NCBI GenBank assembly: GCA_963827905.1
Contig: CAWHCB010000008.1
Span: 97,375-161,374, forward strand
Reading direction: 5' to 3'
Source of the DNA: JACXTP01 sp963827905
GTDB lineage: Archaea > Thermoplasmatota > Thermoplasmata > Methanomassiliicoccales > UBA472
Length of the DNA: 64,000 nucleotides
Below the pieces are notes generated by a model. It made no database searches, was not told the DNA's origin, and saw nothing but the letters and a program-made list of their open reading frames with translations. This document shows positions 45,907 through 53,975 of the stretch, piece by piece. Numbering within the stretch: position 1 is the first letter of the stretch; each line of letters opens with the position of its first letter. Made by a program: the position numbers and the translations under genes.

Positions 45907-46863
45907 TCATATCCTTTCGCCCACCAACACAAGGTAGGCAAGCAAGGCCTCCAACTGGATGCGTTCATTGCTCCCTTCCACCAGGCGGAACTCCACCTCA
46001 CCTGTCTTGTCTATGAGGCGCACCTTCTCCACGTCGGGTATGCTCAGGTCGAAGAAGCTCTTGTGGATCTGGCGAATGATGTCCTCCCCGCTCAGACCAT
46101 AGTTCAGCATGATCTCGTCGAGGATGGCCCGAGCCTCCACGAAGTTGCCCTTCAGAGCGGTCTCGAGCATATTGACCACCTCCTCCGGCCTTGCGTTGCC
46201 GGTGGTCTGGTAGACCACCTCCAAGGTTACCTCCCGTTCTGCGGCGGCCACCACCTGGAGCGAGTTGACGGCCTTGCGCATGTCGCCTTCGCCCACATGG
46301 ACCAAAGCGTCCAACGCTTCATCGGTGATCTTGAGGCCTTCTTTGTCAGCGATCTTCCTCAGGTACTTCTTCACCTCCTCTGCCTTCAAGGGGCGGAAGC
46401 GGAAGACCGCGCAGCGTGACTGGATGGGTTCGATGATCTTCGAGGAATAGTTGCAGGAAAGGATGAAACGACAATTGACGCTGTAGCGCTCCATGGTCCG
46501 TCTTAACGCGGCCTGGGCATCGTTGGTCAGGGCATCCGCTTCGTCCAGGAATATTATCTTGAACGACGAACCTCCAAGCGGGGAGGTGCGTGCGAACTCC
46601 TTGATCTTGCCTCGGACCACGTCTATGCCCCTCTCATCGGATGCGTTCAGCTCCACGAAGTTGTCCCTCCAGGATTCCCCGAAGAGTTCCCTGGCCAAAG
46701 CAAGGGCGGAGGTGGTCTTCCCCGTGCCCGCTGGTCCTGCGAACATCAGGTGAGGCAGGTTTCCAGATCGAGCGTAGGACCTAAGGCGATCGACGATGTC
46801 CTTCTGGCCAACCACCTCGTCCAGCTTCTTGGGACGGTACTTCTCGATCCAGATCTCGTGCGT
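45907..46863 (-). CDS. rfcS: Replication factor C small subunit, non-ATG start
   Basis: The clamp-loader subunit has HEIWIEKYRPKKLDEVVGQ, Walker A AGPAGTGKTT, LNASDERGIDVVRGKIKEF, Walker B IIFLDEADAL, SCNYSSKIIEPIQSRC (sensor 1 and SRC arginine finger) and the C-terminal collar helices. It loads PCNA on primed DNA. The expected initiator ATG directly before HEIW reads ACG (46861-46863), with GGGGAG seven bases further up; no ATG, GTG or TTG is in frame between the upstream stop and this point. GTG 46815 in frame would delete the conserved N-terminus. Either an ACG start codon or a base error. Confidence 0.92.
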   Translation of the reverse strand, partial: THEIWIEKYRPKKLDEVVGQKDIVDRLRSYARSGNLPHLMFAGPAGTGKTTSALALARELFGESWRDNFVELNASDERGIDVVRGKIKEFARTSPLGGSSFKIIFLDEADALTNDAQAALRRTMERYSVNCRFILSCNYSSKIIEPIQSRCAVFRFRPLKAEEVKKYLRKIADKEGLKITDEALDALVHVGEGDMRKAVNSLQVVAAAEREVTLEVVYQTTGNARPEEVVNMLETALKGNFVEARAILDEIMLNYGLSGEDIIRQIHKSFFDLSIPDVEKVRLIDKTGEVEFRLVEGSNERIQLEALLAYLVLVGERI

Positions 46864-46976
46864 GACTATCTCCCCTCAGACCTAAAGGGACCGTCTGAAT
46901 TAAAATTTGCCCCTGCCTTGGCGAAAATGACGGCCCCGGAGAAATCCTTTATATCGGTCCAGCCTTGGTTCCGATC

Positions 46977-47894
46977 GTGGTCCGTTGCTCCAAATGCGCT
47001 GAGGATGCCATCACATTCATCCGGTATAACGGCACAGCCCTCTGCCCCAAGCACCTAGGGGAGTTCGTGGAGAGACGGGCGAAGAAGGAGGTGAGGCGGC
47101 AGCTCCGATTGGACGGGCCTAAGAAGCTTGGGGTGGCCGTTTCCGGAGGCAAGGACAGCGCAGTCGCCCTCGAGCTATTGGCAAGCATACTCGGAAGGAG
47201 AAGGGACGTAGAGATCGTGGCCATCACTGTCGATGAGGGCATCTCAGGCTATCGCAGCTTGACCTTAGAGGCGATAAGAAGTCAGACGGCACGGCTTGGC
47301 ATCGATCACCGGGTGGTCCGCTTCCAGGACGTCGTAGGGATGGAATTGGACGACCTGGGCTCGAGGAAGGGCGAACGCACCCCCTGCTCTTTCTGCGGGG
47401 TCTTCCGCAGGCGTTGCCTCAACCTTGAATCGAAAAGACTCGGCGTCGACGTCCTTGCCACCGGGCACAATCTCGACGATACCGCCCAATCGGTCCTTAT
47501 GAACTTCATGCGCGGCGACGTGGAGCGCCTGGCGCGCCTCGGTCCGCATCTTAAGGTACAGCCTGGACTGGTCCCACGCATAGAGCCCCTACGGCTTATC
47601 CCGGAGAAAGAGACATTCCTGTATGCCCTGCTCAAGGGCATCGAGTTCTCGGATGCGGAATGTCCCTATGCCGCCGACGCGCTGCGCAACGAGTATCGCG
47701 AGATGGTCGATTCCACCGAGAGCCGGCATCCGGGCACCCGGCACTCCATCGTGGCCAGCTATGATGCCATAAGGCCGTCGTTGATGAGCTCGTTCCCACA
47801 GACCGATCTGAGAAGATGCGCTTGTGGGGAGCCGACGTGCGGGGAGAGGTGCATGGCCTGTGAGCTTCTGGAAGAGATAAGGAAAAACGATTGA
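46977..47894 (+). CDS. TtuA/Ncs6-family tRNA 2-thiolation protein
   Basis: The 305-residue protein has an N-terminal zinc finger CSKCAEDAITF with C-x2-C, PP-loop VAVSGGKDSAVALELL, the PCSFCGVFRRRCLN motif, ATGHNLDDTAQSVLMNFMRGD and a C-terminal Cys cluster (CACGEPTCGERCMACELL). This is the TtuA architecture, which thiolates U54 of tRNA with a [4Fe-4S] cluster or U34 in the Ncs6 branch. Leaderless GTG 46977 has TTTATAT 25 bp upstream. It converges with glyA; stops are 20 bp apart. Confidence 0.88.
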   Translation: MVRCSKCAEDAITFIRYNGTALCPKHLGEFVERRAKKEVRRQLRLDGPKKLGVAVSGGKDSAVALELLASILGRRRDVEIVAITVDEGISGYRSLTLEAIRSQTARLGIDHRVVRFQDVVGMELDDLGSRKGERTPCSFCGVFRRRCLNLESKRLGVDVLATGHNLDDTAQSVLMNFMRGDVERLARLGPHLKVQPGLVPRIEPLRLIPEKETFLYALLKGIEFSDAECPYAADALRNEYREMVDSTESRHPGTRHSIVASYDAIRPSLMSSFPQTDLRRCACGEPTCGERCMACELLEEIRKND

Positions 47895-47913
47895 AATGGT
47901 TTAAGGACCTGCA

Positions 47914-49192
47914 TCAGAGCAGGTCGTGGTACTTGTATGCCTCTTCTCCCTCGCCGATGCAGTAGCGCACCTTGGTGAAGTGCTTCTTCAAACCCTTCAC
48001 GTCGTGCTTGACGTGCTCCGGGTTCTCCTTCTTGACGACCACGCGGTGGATGAGGTCTGGCCACTTCCTTCATCTCGCTCTCGCGCATCCCTACCCGGGT
48101 GAGCTCCTGCACGCCGAGGCGGATGCCGCTGGGCTTGATGGCGCTGGTGTCGCCAGGCAGCATGTTCTTGTTGGTGATGATATTGGCCGACTCCAGGTCT
48201 ATGGATGCCTGATTGCCGCCCCCGTGGGCCGCCACGTTGACCGCTATGGTGTGAGACTCGGTGAATCCCTTGTGGGCGCAAAGAACGTCCATGCCCAGCT
48301 CGTGCATGGCCTGACCGAGGGCTTTGGCGTTGCGGCAGATCTGGGCAGCATAATCGTTGCCGTAGATCTCCCACTCGGCCAGGGTCACGGCCAGAGCGGC
48401 CATCTCGTGAAGGTGGTGGCTCGATGTGACGCCCGGGAAGACCGCTGAGTTGAGCTTCTTCTCCAGCTCCTCTGAGAGGTTGTGACCGAGAACGATGCCG
48501 TGATTGGGGCCGGGGAAGGTCTTATGGGTACTGGCGGTGAGGACGTTCGCTCCCTCGTGCAGAGGGTCCTGGAACCTCCCGCCGGCTATGAGACCTAGGA
48601 CGTGGGCGCCATCGTACCATACGGTGCAGCCGATCTCATCGAATGTCTCCTGCAGCTCCTTCAGCGGGGCGGGGAAGAGGAACACCGATAGTCCGAAGTT
48701 CGCCACCTTCGGTCTCTGTTCCAACAACAGCTTGCGAGCCCCATCCACATCAATGACCATATCCTTGGTGTTGAATGGATAGGTGACGGTGCTTACGCCA
48801 CGGAAGCCGACCGCTCCGAACTTGGCGGTGGAGATGTGCGCCCCGTGGTCCAACGACGTGCAGGTGATGGTCTCACCAGGCTGCGTCAGCGCGAAGAGGG
48901 CCGCCATGTTGGCGACCGTTCCGGATATTGGCCGGACGTCAGCGAACTTGCAGCGGAAGATCCTTTGGGCCAGCTCGATGCACTTCAGCTCGACCTTGTC
49001 GACGTATATGTTGCCCCGATAGTAGCGCTTTCCGGGCAGTCCCTCGGCATAGCGGTCATGGAAGTCCGAGATCATCATTTCCTTCGCCAAGGGGCTCATG
49101 AGGTTCTCCGAGGCGATCATGGGGATCGACTCCTCGAACCACTTGTTGTGCTCCTTCACCTGTTCCCTTACCCAGTAGGCATCTTCCTTCAT
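47914..49192 (-). CDS. glyA: Serine hydroxymethyltransferase, frame broken near 48058
   Basis: The protein has YAEGLPGKRYYRG, SGTVANMAALFAL, the PLP Lys in LTASTHKTFPGP, PGVTSSHHLHEM and PGDTSAIKPSGIRLG, the signature of the archaeal SHMT. At about 48058 one surplus base changes the frame so that reading runs to 47759; the corrected frame continues DLIHRVVVKKENPEH, HFTKVRYCIGEG and ends at stop 47914. It interconverts serine and glycine with a folate/methanopterin one-carbon carrier. It starts at ATG 49192 with TTTTAAAG upstream. Repaired length is about 425 residues. Confidence 0.95.
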
Positions 49193-49262
49193 GGGATCAA
49201 CGAAGGGACATAAAATCGTCCATTTTAAAGACTATCGCCTTCGGGGCCTATGAACGACCGCT

Positions 49263-50300
49263 TCATGCGATGCGTTCTTTGAAGCTCTGAATGACCGGGA
49301 CGGCCGACGGTTCCTGGCCATTGAGCATCGCCAGGTAATAGCTGACATGGTCCCCGAGGATGATCCCAGAGAGCAGGTTCTCGGCCTGGTTATTGCCGTG
49401 GAGCGGGATGACCAGAGGATCGAACTTGGACTCGGTCAGCATCTGGATGGTCACCAATACCATCCTCTCCACCAGCGGCTCCATCTGGCTGGGCAGGAGG
49501 AAGACCGGCAAAGCGCCAGGGCATCGCGACCCCTGCAGCCATCCGACCATCTGGTTATGGTTCATCTCCGGGACCTCGCCCGCGAACGCCAGCATCTTGG
49601 CGTTCTCATTTATCTGGTTCTGCCAACGGACCGCCAGGGAACGCACGTTGCGGGGGGCGTAGACGATGGGCAGGCTTTCCTTGAGCGCCAGGGCATATTT
49701 CTTAGCCACATTCCTCTCGATGGGCGAGGAGGGGGCCATACGGGCAACCGCCGCCTTGGAATTGATCGCAGCCGCCAGAAAATCGTTGGCAGGCTCAGCT
49801 ATGTCCACGGACTGAAGGACGGCGGCCGCCCCACCTAGAAGGTAGCCTAAGGCGGCACGAGGCTGAAGACCGGAAGGGACGACCAGACAAGGGATGTCGT
49901 GCTCCTCCGCCCTTTTTAGGAGCCTTCCGCCTGAGGTGATGCAATATGTGGGACAGCCCTGCTGAATGCTCTGTTCCAATATCTCCAGCGCCTCCTTTGT
50001 GTTCCCCGAGTAACTGGTGATGATGGAAAGCCCGGTACCGTCAAGCCAGTTGGGCAAGGTGACGTCCCGGTTCACAACGACAGGCACCGGCGATCTTGTA
50101 AGGAGATAATCATAGAGGATGTCGGCGGCGATGGCGGAACCGCCTATACCGGAGAGGCAGATGGACGCAGGCAATGAGAGCCGCTCTGTCTTGCTCTTAG
50201 CGGCGGTCTCGAGGTGTTCGATGAAATCCCCGATCTGTGACATCAGCCTCGAGGCGTCCAATCGACGCATGGCCTCGACATCGTCCAAGGAAAAGGACAT
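49263..50300 (-). CDS. Bifunctional phosphoglucose/phosphomannose isomerase
   Basis: The 345-residue protein has a double SIS fold: ICLSGIGGSAIAADILYDYL (phosphosugar loop), IITSYSGNTKEALEILEQ, PSGLQPRAALGYLLGG, VPEMNHNQMVGW (catalytic Glu-His region) and the C-terminal FDPLVIPLHGNNQAENLLSG. It interconverts glucose-6-P/mannose-6-P with fructose-6-P. ATG 50300 is chosen because a TATA-like AATATATTTC (50325-50334) sits about 27 bp upstream and the four codons before it are not conserved. The gap to ribB is a divergent promoter. Confidence 0.93.
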   Translation of the reverse strand: MSFSLDDVEAMRRLDASRLMSQIGDFIEHLETAAKSKTERLSLPASICLSGIGGSAIAADILYDYLLTRSPVPVVVNRDVTLPNWLDGTGLSIITSYSGNTKEALEILEQSIQQGCPTYCITSGGRLLKRAEEHDIPCLVVPSGLQPRAALGYLLGGAAAVLQSVDIAEPANDFLAAAINSKAAVARMAPSSPIERNVAKKYALALKESLPIVYAPRNVRSLAVRWQNQINENAKMLAFAGEVPEMNHNQMVGWLQGSRCPGALPVFLLPSQMEPLVERMVLVTIQMLTESKFDPLVIPLHGNNQAENLLSGIILGDHVSYYLAMLNGQEPSAVPVIQSFKERIA

Positions 50301-50435
50301 AACGCTTCCCAATGCCGCTCATGAAATATATTAATTTCAGACAAAAAATCATGGCAGGATGTTTATCCTACCATTCTTTTTGTACCTACCTAATTAATAA
50401 TATCGCCGGGCTTTTCTTCCTCGTGCTGATCGACG

Positions 50436-51113
50436 ATGAAGAGTGAGTTGGAGAAGGCCATCCATGACATTAGGGAGGGCAAGATGGTCCTCATCTATGA
50501 TTTCGATGACCGGGAGAGGGAGACGGACCTGGTGCTAGCCTCCGAGTTCATGTCGCCTGAGGGCATAAGGGAGATGCGCAAGGCAGGTGGAGGGCTAATA
50601 TGCACCACTGCACACAATGACATCGTCACCGCCTTGGACCTGCCCTTCCTGGCCGAGGTGTTCGCTTGCGCTGCCAAGCACCATGCGGTGATGGACCTGC
50701 TATCACCGAACGACATACCGTACGATACGAAGTCAGCGTTCTCGATAACCATCAACCACCGCCACACCTTCACGGGCGTCACGGACCGGGACCGTGCCCT
50801 CACCATCTCCGAGTTCGCCAAGTTGGCCAAGCGGGTGGGAAAAGAGGACCCTGAGGCCCTCCGTGAGGAGTTCGGCAAGAGTTTCAGGGCCCCAGGCCAT
50901 GTCCACCTTCTGAACAGCAGCCGGGAGCTCCTTTCCAAGCGTTTCGGCCACACCGAACTATCCACGGCATTGATGGTCATGGCCGGTGTCACCCCTTCCG
51001 CCACCCTGTGCGAGATGATGGGGGACGATGGCAACGCCCTCTCCAAGGAGGATGCGCGCAACTATGCCAAGACCCACGGTCTTGTGTTCCTTGATGGGCA
51101 AGGAAATAGTTGA
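50436..51113 (+). CDS. ribB: 3,4-Dihydroxy-2-butanone 4-phosphate synthase
   Basis: The 225-residue protein has the catalytic acidic loop DFDDRERETDLVLASE, GGLICTTAHND, FTGVTDRDRALTI (the STG-type loop has TGVTDRD), RAPGHVHLLN and GHTELSTALM. It makes the four-carbon unit for riboflavin from ribulose-5-phosphate, with Mg2+. It heads ribB-ribL-ribC-ribH; the gaps are 28, 27 and 3 bp. There is no GTP cyclohydrolase II fusion, as usual in archaea. TATA-like ATTAATAATATC lies at about 50391-50404. Confidence 0.95.
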   Translation: MKSELEKAIHDIREGKMVLIYDFDDRERETDLVLASEFMSPEGIREMRKAGGGLICTTAHNDIVTALDLPFLAEVFACAAKHHAVMDLLSPNDIPYDTKSAFSITINHRHTFTGVTDRDRALTISEFAKLAKRVGKEDPEALREEFGKSFRAPGHVHLLNSSRELLSKRFGHTELSTALMVMAGVTPSATLCEMMGDDGNALSKEDARNYAKTHGLVFLDGQGNS

Positions 51114-51141
51114 TGCTTGGAAAAAACGGGGGACGCCCTAA

Positions 51142-51567
51142 ATGGTCCGGGTGATGGCCTCGGGGGTGTTCGATATACTGCACTCCGGCCATCTGCATTA
51201 TCTAGAGGAAGCGAAGAGGCTGGGTGACGAGCTGGTGGTGGTGGTCGCCACCGATGCGACGGTCCGTAAACGGAAGCACGAGCCCATCACGCCCGAGAGG
51301 ATGAGATTGGAGCTGGTGAGCGCCCTAAAGCCCGTGGACCGGGCGGTCCTGGGCCGCGACGATGACATGTTCGCCGTGGTGCGGGAGATATGCCCGGACA
51401 TCATAGCCTTGGGTTACGATCAATATTTCAACGAGACTCGGTTGGAAGAGGAGCTGAACTGCCGGGGTTTGAAGGTCGAGGTGGTCCGACTGGAGAAACA
51501 TGAGGACGACCTGAACGGTACCAGGAAGATCATCGGACGCATCATCGACTGGTACTACGGTCAATAA
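51142..51567 (+). CDS. ribL: FAD synthetase (archaeal RibL)
   Basis: The 141-residue protein has the nucleotidyltransferase motif FDILHSGHLHYLEEAK (HxGH), a PDIIALGYDQYFNE segment and a KHEDDLNGTRKIIGRI end, which is the archaeal RibL FAD synthetase / cytidylyltransferase-like family. It adds AMP from ATP to FMN. GGGGGACG precedes ATG 51142. Being between ribB and ribC in one run fits FAD production. No frameshift is needed. Confidence 0.92.
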   Translation: MVRVMASGVFDILHSGHLHYLEEAKRLGDELVVVVATDATVRKRKHEPITPERMRLELVSALKPVDRAVLGRDDDMFAVVREICPDIIALGYDQYFNETRLEEELNCRGLKVEVVRLEKHEDDLNGTRKIIGRIIDWYYGQ

Positions 51568-51594
51568 AGACCAGATGGATAAGGAGGGCAGGAG

Positions 51595-52065
51595 ATGAAG
51601 ATCATCGGTGTGGTCGACACGACCTTCGCCAGGATCGACATGGGCTCTGCCGCCATCGAAGAGCTCAAAGGCCTCGGCACTGGATTCAAGATCATACGCC
51701 GGACGGTTCCGGGCATCAAGGACCTTCCGGTCGCGGCGAAGAAGCTCGTCGAGGAGGACAAGTGTGACATCGTCATAGCGCTGGGCATGCCCGGTTCCAA
51801 ACCGACGGACAAGATGTGCGCCCACGAGGCCTCCACTGGTTTGATCAGAGCGCAGCTCATGACCAATCACCACATCATCGAGGTCTTCGTCCACGAGGAC
51901 GAGGCGCCCTCGGCGAAGGAGCTTGCCTGGCTCATGGATCGGAGGTCCAGGGAGCATGCCAGGAATGCGTATGACATGTTGTTCCATCCTGAGGTCCTGG
52001 TCAAGAACGCTGGGCAGGGCCTGAGGCAAGGATACGAGGACGTAGGTCCTATCAAGGAGAGGTAA
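51595..52065 (+). CDS. ribC: Riboflavin synthase, archaeal (RibC) type
   Basis: The 156-residue protein is the archaeal single-domain riboflavin synthase related to lumazine synthase: MKIIGVVDTTFARIDMGSAA, RRTVPGIKDLPVAAKKLVEE, VIALGMPGSKPTDKMCAHEA and FVHEDEAPS. It dismutates two molecules of dimethyl-ribityllumazine. GGAGGGCAGGAG lies just upstream of ATG 51595. The stop at 52065 is three bases before ribH. Confidence 0.95.
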   Translation: MKIIGVVDTTFARIDMGSAAIEELKGLGTGFKIIRRTVPGIKDLPVAAKKLVEEDKCDIVIALGMPGSKPTDKMCAHEASTGLIRAQLMTNHHIIEVFVHEDEAPSAKELAWLMDRRSREHARNAYDMLFHPEVLVKNAGQGLRQGYEDVGPIKER

Positions 52066-52068
52066 GTC

Positions 52069-52479
52069 ATGAAGAAATACAACATCGGGATAGTGGTCTC
52101 CGAGTTCAACTTCGACATCACGTCGATGATGCTGGAGAGGGCGAAGGCCCATGCTGAGTTCTTGGAAGTGAACGTGGCCAAGATATTCCATGTGCCAGGA
52201 GTCTACGATATGCCATTGGCGGTCAAGCGCATGGTCCAGGACAAGGACATCGATGGCGTGGTCACTTTGGGAGTGGTCATCGAGGGCGAGACCGAGCATG
52301 ATGATATCGTCATAACCAACGCAGCCCGAAAGATCGCCGACCTGGCGGTCGAATATGGCAAACCAGTATCTCTGGGCATCACCGGTCCGGGCATGACCCG
52401 CCTGCAGGCGGAGGACCGTATCGAGAAGGGAAGGGACGCGGTGGAGAGCTGCGTCAAGATGATGAAACGTCTTTCATGA
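52069..52479 (+). CDS. ribH: 6,7-Dimethyl-8-ribityllumazine synthase
   Basis: The 136-residue protein has IGIVVSEFNFDITSMMLERA, HVPGVYDMPLAVKRM, LGVVIEGETEHDDIV (catalytic His) and SLGITGPGMTRLQAEDR. It condenses the four-carbon unit with the pyrimidine to form lumazine. It ends the four-gene riboflavin run; a T-rich stretch after the stop (52523-52530) may terminate it. No frameshift is needed. Confidence 0.95.
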   Translation: MKKYNIGIVVSEFNFDITSMMLERAKAHAEFLEVNVAKIFHVPGVYDMPLAVKRMVQDKDIDGVVTLGVVIEGETEHDDIVITNAARKIADLAVEYGKPVSLGITGPGMTRLQAEDRIEKGRDAVESCVKMMKRLS

Positions 52480-52654
52480 TTCAACCAAAAAGCCCATCGT
52501 CACCAAGGGAGGATGGGAATATTTATTTTTTATTAATATATTTAAATTGTTGAGCAAAGGACTATTGGATGGCCGTGTTTTTTAAAAAAAAGGAATGGAC
52601 GTTTGGGTATAGGATCGACGATTTGACCCTAGCCCAACTAATTGAAGATGTTTT

Positions 52655-53846
52655 TCAGGGAGACTTGCGCATGAAGCTCTCCAACTGATCGAAAGCCCTG
52701 CCAAGGATCTCCGTGTTCGGAAGGAACACGGCGCGGAAGTGGCCCTTGCCATAGAGCGGATCGAAGCCCTGACCCAGGGACCACCAGAACGTGGGCGTTG
52801 TGCAAAGCGTCAAGCACGAACTCCTTGTCGGTCTTCCATCTCTTCGACTCGATCTTAGGGAAGATGTAGAAGGCGGCCTGAGGCTTCCTCACGCTCAGTC
52901 CAGGGATCTCGTTCAATCGCTTGTAGGCGAAGTCGCCCCTCTCCTGAAGTTTGCGCTTCATCTCGCCAAGGTGGTCCTTGGGGTGCTTGAGGGCCTCAAT
53001 GACCGCCATCTGGCAGGGCGCGTTGGCGCTCAATCTCAGACGGAGCTGCCGACCTACGGCATCCTTGATCTCGTCAAGCTCTCCAGTAGGGTCGCGGAAC
53101 ACCGAGTAGCCCAATCTCCATCCAGGCAGCAGGTCCACCTTGGAGAATCCATTGACAAGGACCATGGGCACATCCTTGGCCAGAGTGGCCGGGGAATGAT
53201 GTGTGCCGTCGTAGGTCATTAGGTCATAGATCTCATCGGTGACGATGAACAGGTTATACTCCCCGGCGATGTCGGCGATCTGCTTCAGGACCTTGTCGCT
53301 GTACAGAGCCCCGGTCGGGTTGTTGGGGTTGATCACCACGATGAACTTCGTCCTCGGGGTGATCTTCTTGCGAAGGTCGTCCACGTCCGGCTGCCAATTC
53401 TCCTCCTCTATGGTGCGGTAGGTGACCGGAACGCCTCCGAAGAACTTGGTGAACTCCATGTAGGAGGGATAGCTCGGACCGGGGGCCAGCACCTCGTCGC
53501 CAGGCTCGACGGCGGCCGCTGTGAGGAACTGTATCGATTCCGTGACGCCGTTGGTGACGATGACGTCCTCGACATCGACATCGATCTTGTTCTTCCTGCG
53601 TTCCTTTTCAACAATGGCCTGGCGCAGTTCGAAGTTGCCTTCAGACTCCTCATAGCCATTGTCGCACTTCTCCACGGCTGCGCAGAGGGCGTCCCTAACG
53701 TGCTTCGGCGTTTCGAAGTCGTACTTGTTCGGGTCCCCGATGTGCAGTTTTATGATCTCCACGCCCTTCTTCTCCAGCTCCCTGGCTGGAAGAAGCACAT
53801 CGCGTATAGCGTAGGAGATGCCCATGGTGCGCTTTGTGGCCTTCAT
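52655..53846 (-). CDS. PLP-dependent class I aminotransferase, frame broken near 52766
   Basis: The protein starts MKATKRTMGISYAIRDVL and shows ELEKKGVEIIKLHIGDPNKY, NGVTESIQFL, NPNNPTGALYS, FIVTDEIYDLM and PLP Lys in NGFSKVDLLPGWRLGY. Near 52766 one extra base sends the frame past the true end; the corrected one continues FDPLYGKGHFRAVF and ends FMRKSP, stop 52655. These belong to the alanine/aspartate aminotransferase group; the exact substrate is not assignable. Repaired length is about 396 residues. It is convergent with ribH. Confidence 0.9.
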
Positions 53847-53975
53847 AGGAATCGGCCTTCAATGTCATTCACGTATATTATGTCTCCAGGTGAAATCACG
53901 AACAAATGAAAGGTGCATCGTCATCTAAGGAGAAGGGGGCAATGGTTTAATAGGCGCATAATTACTCGCTGGCGC

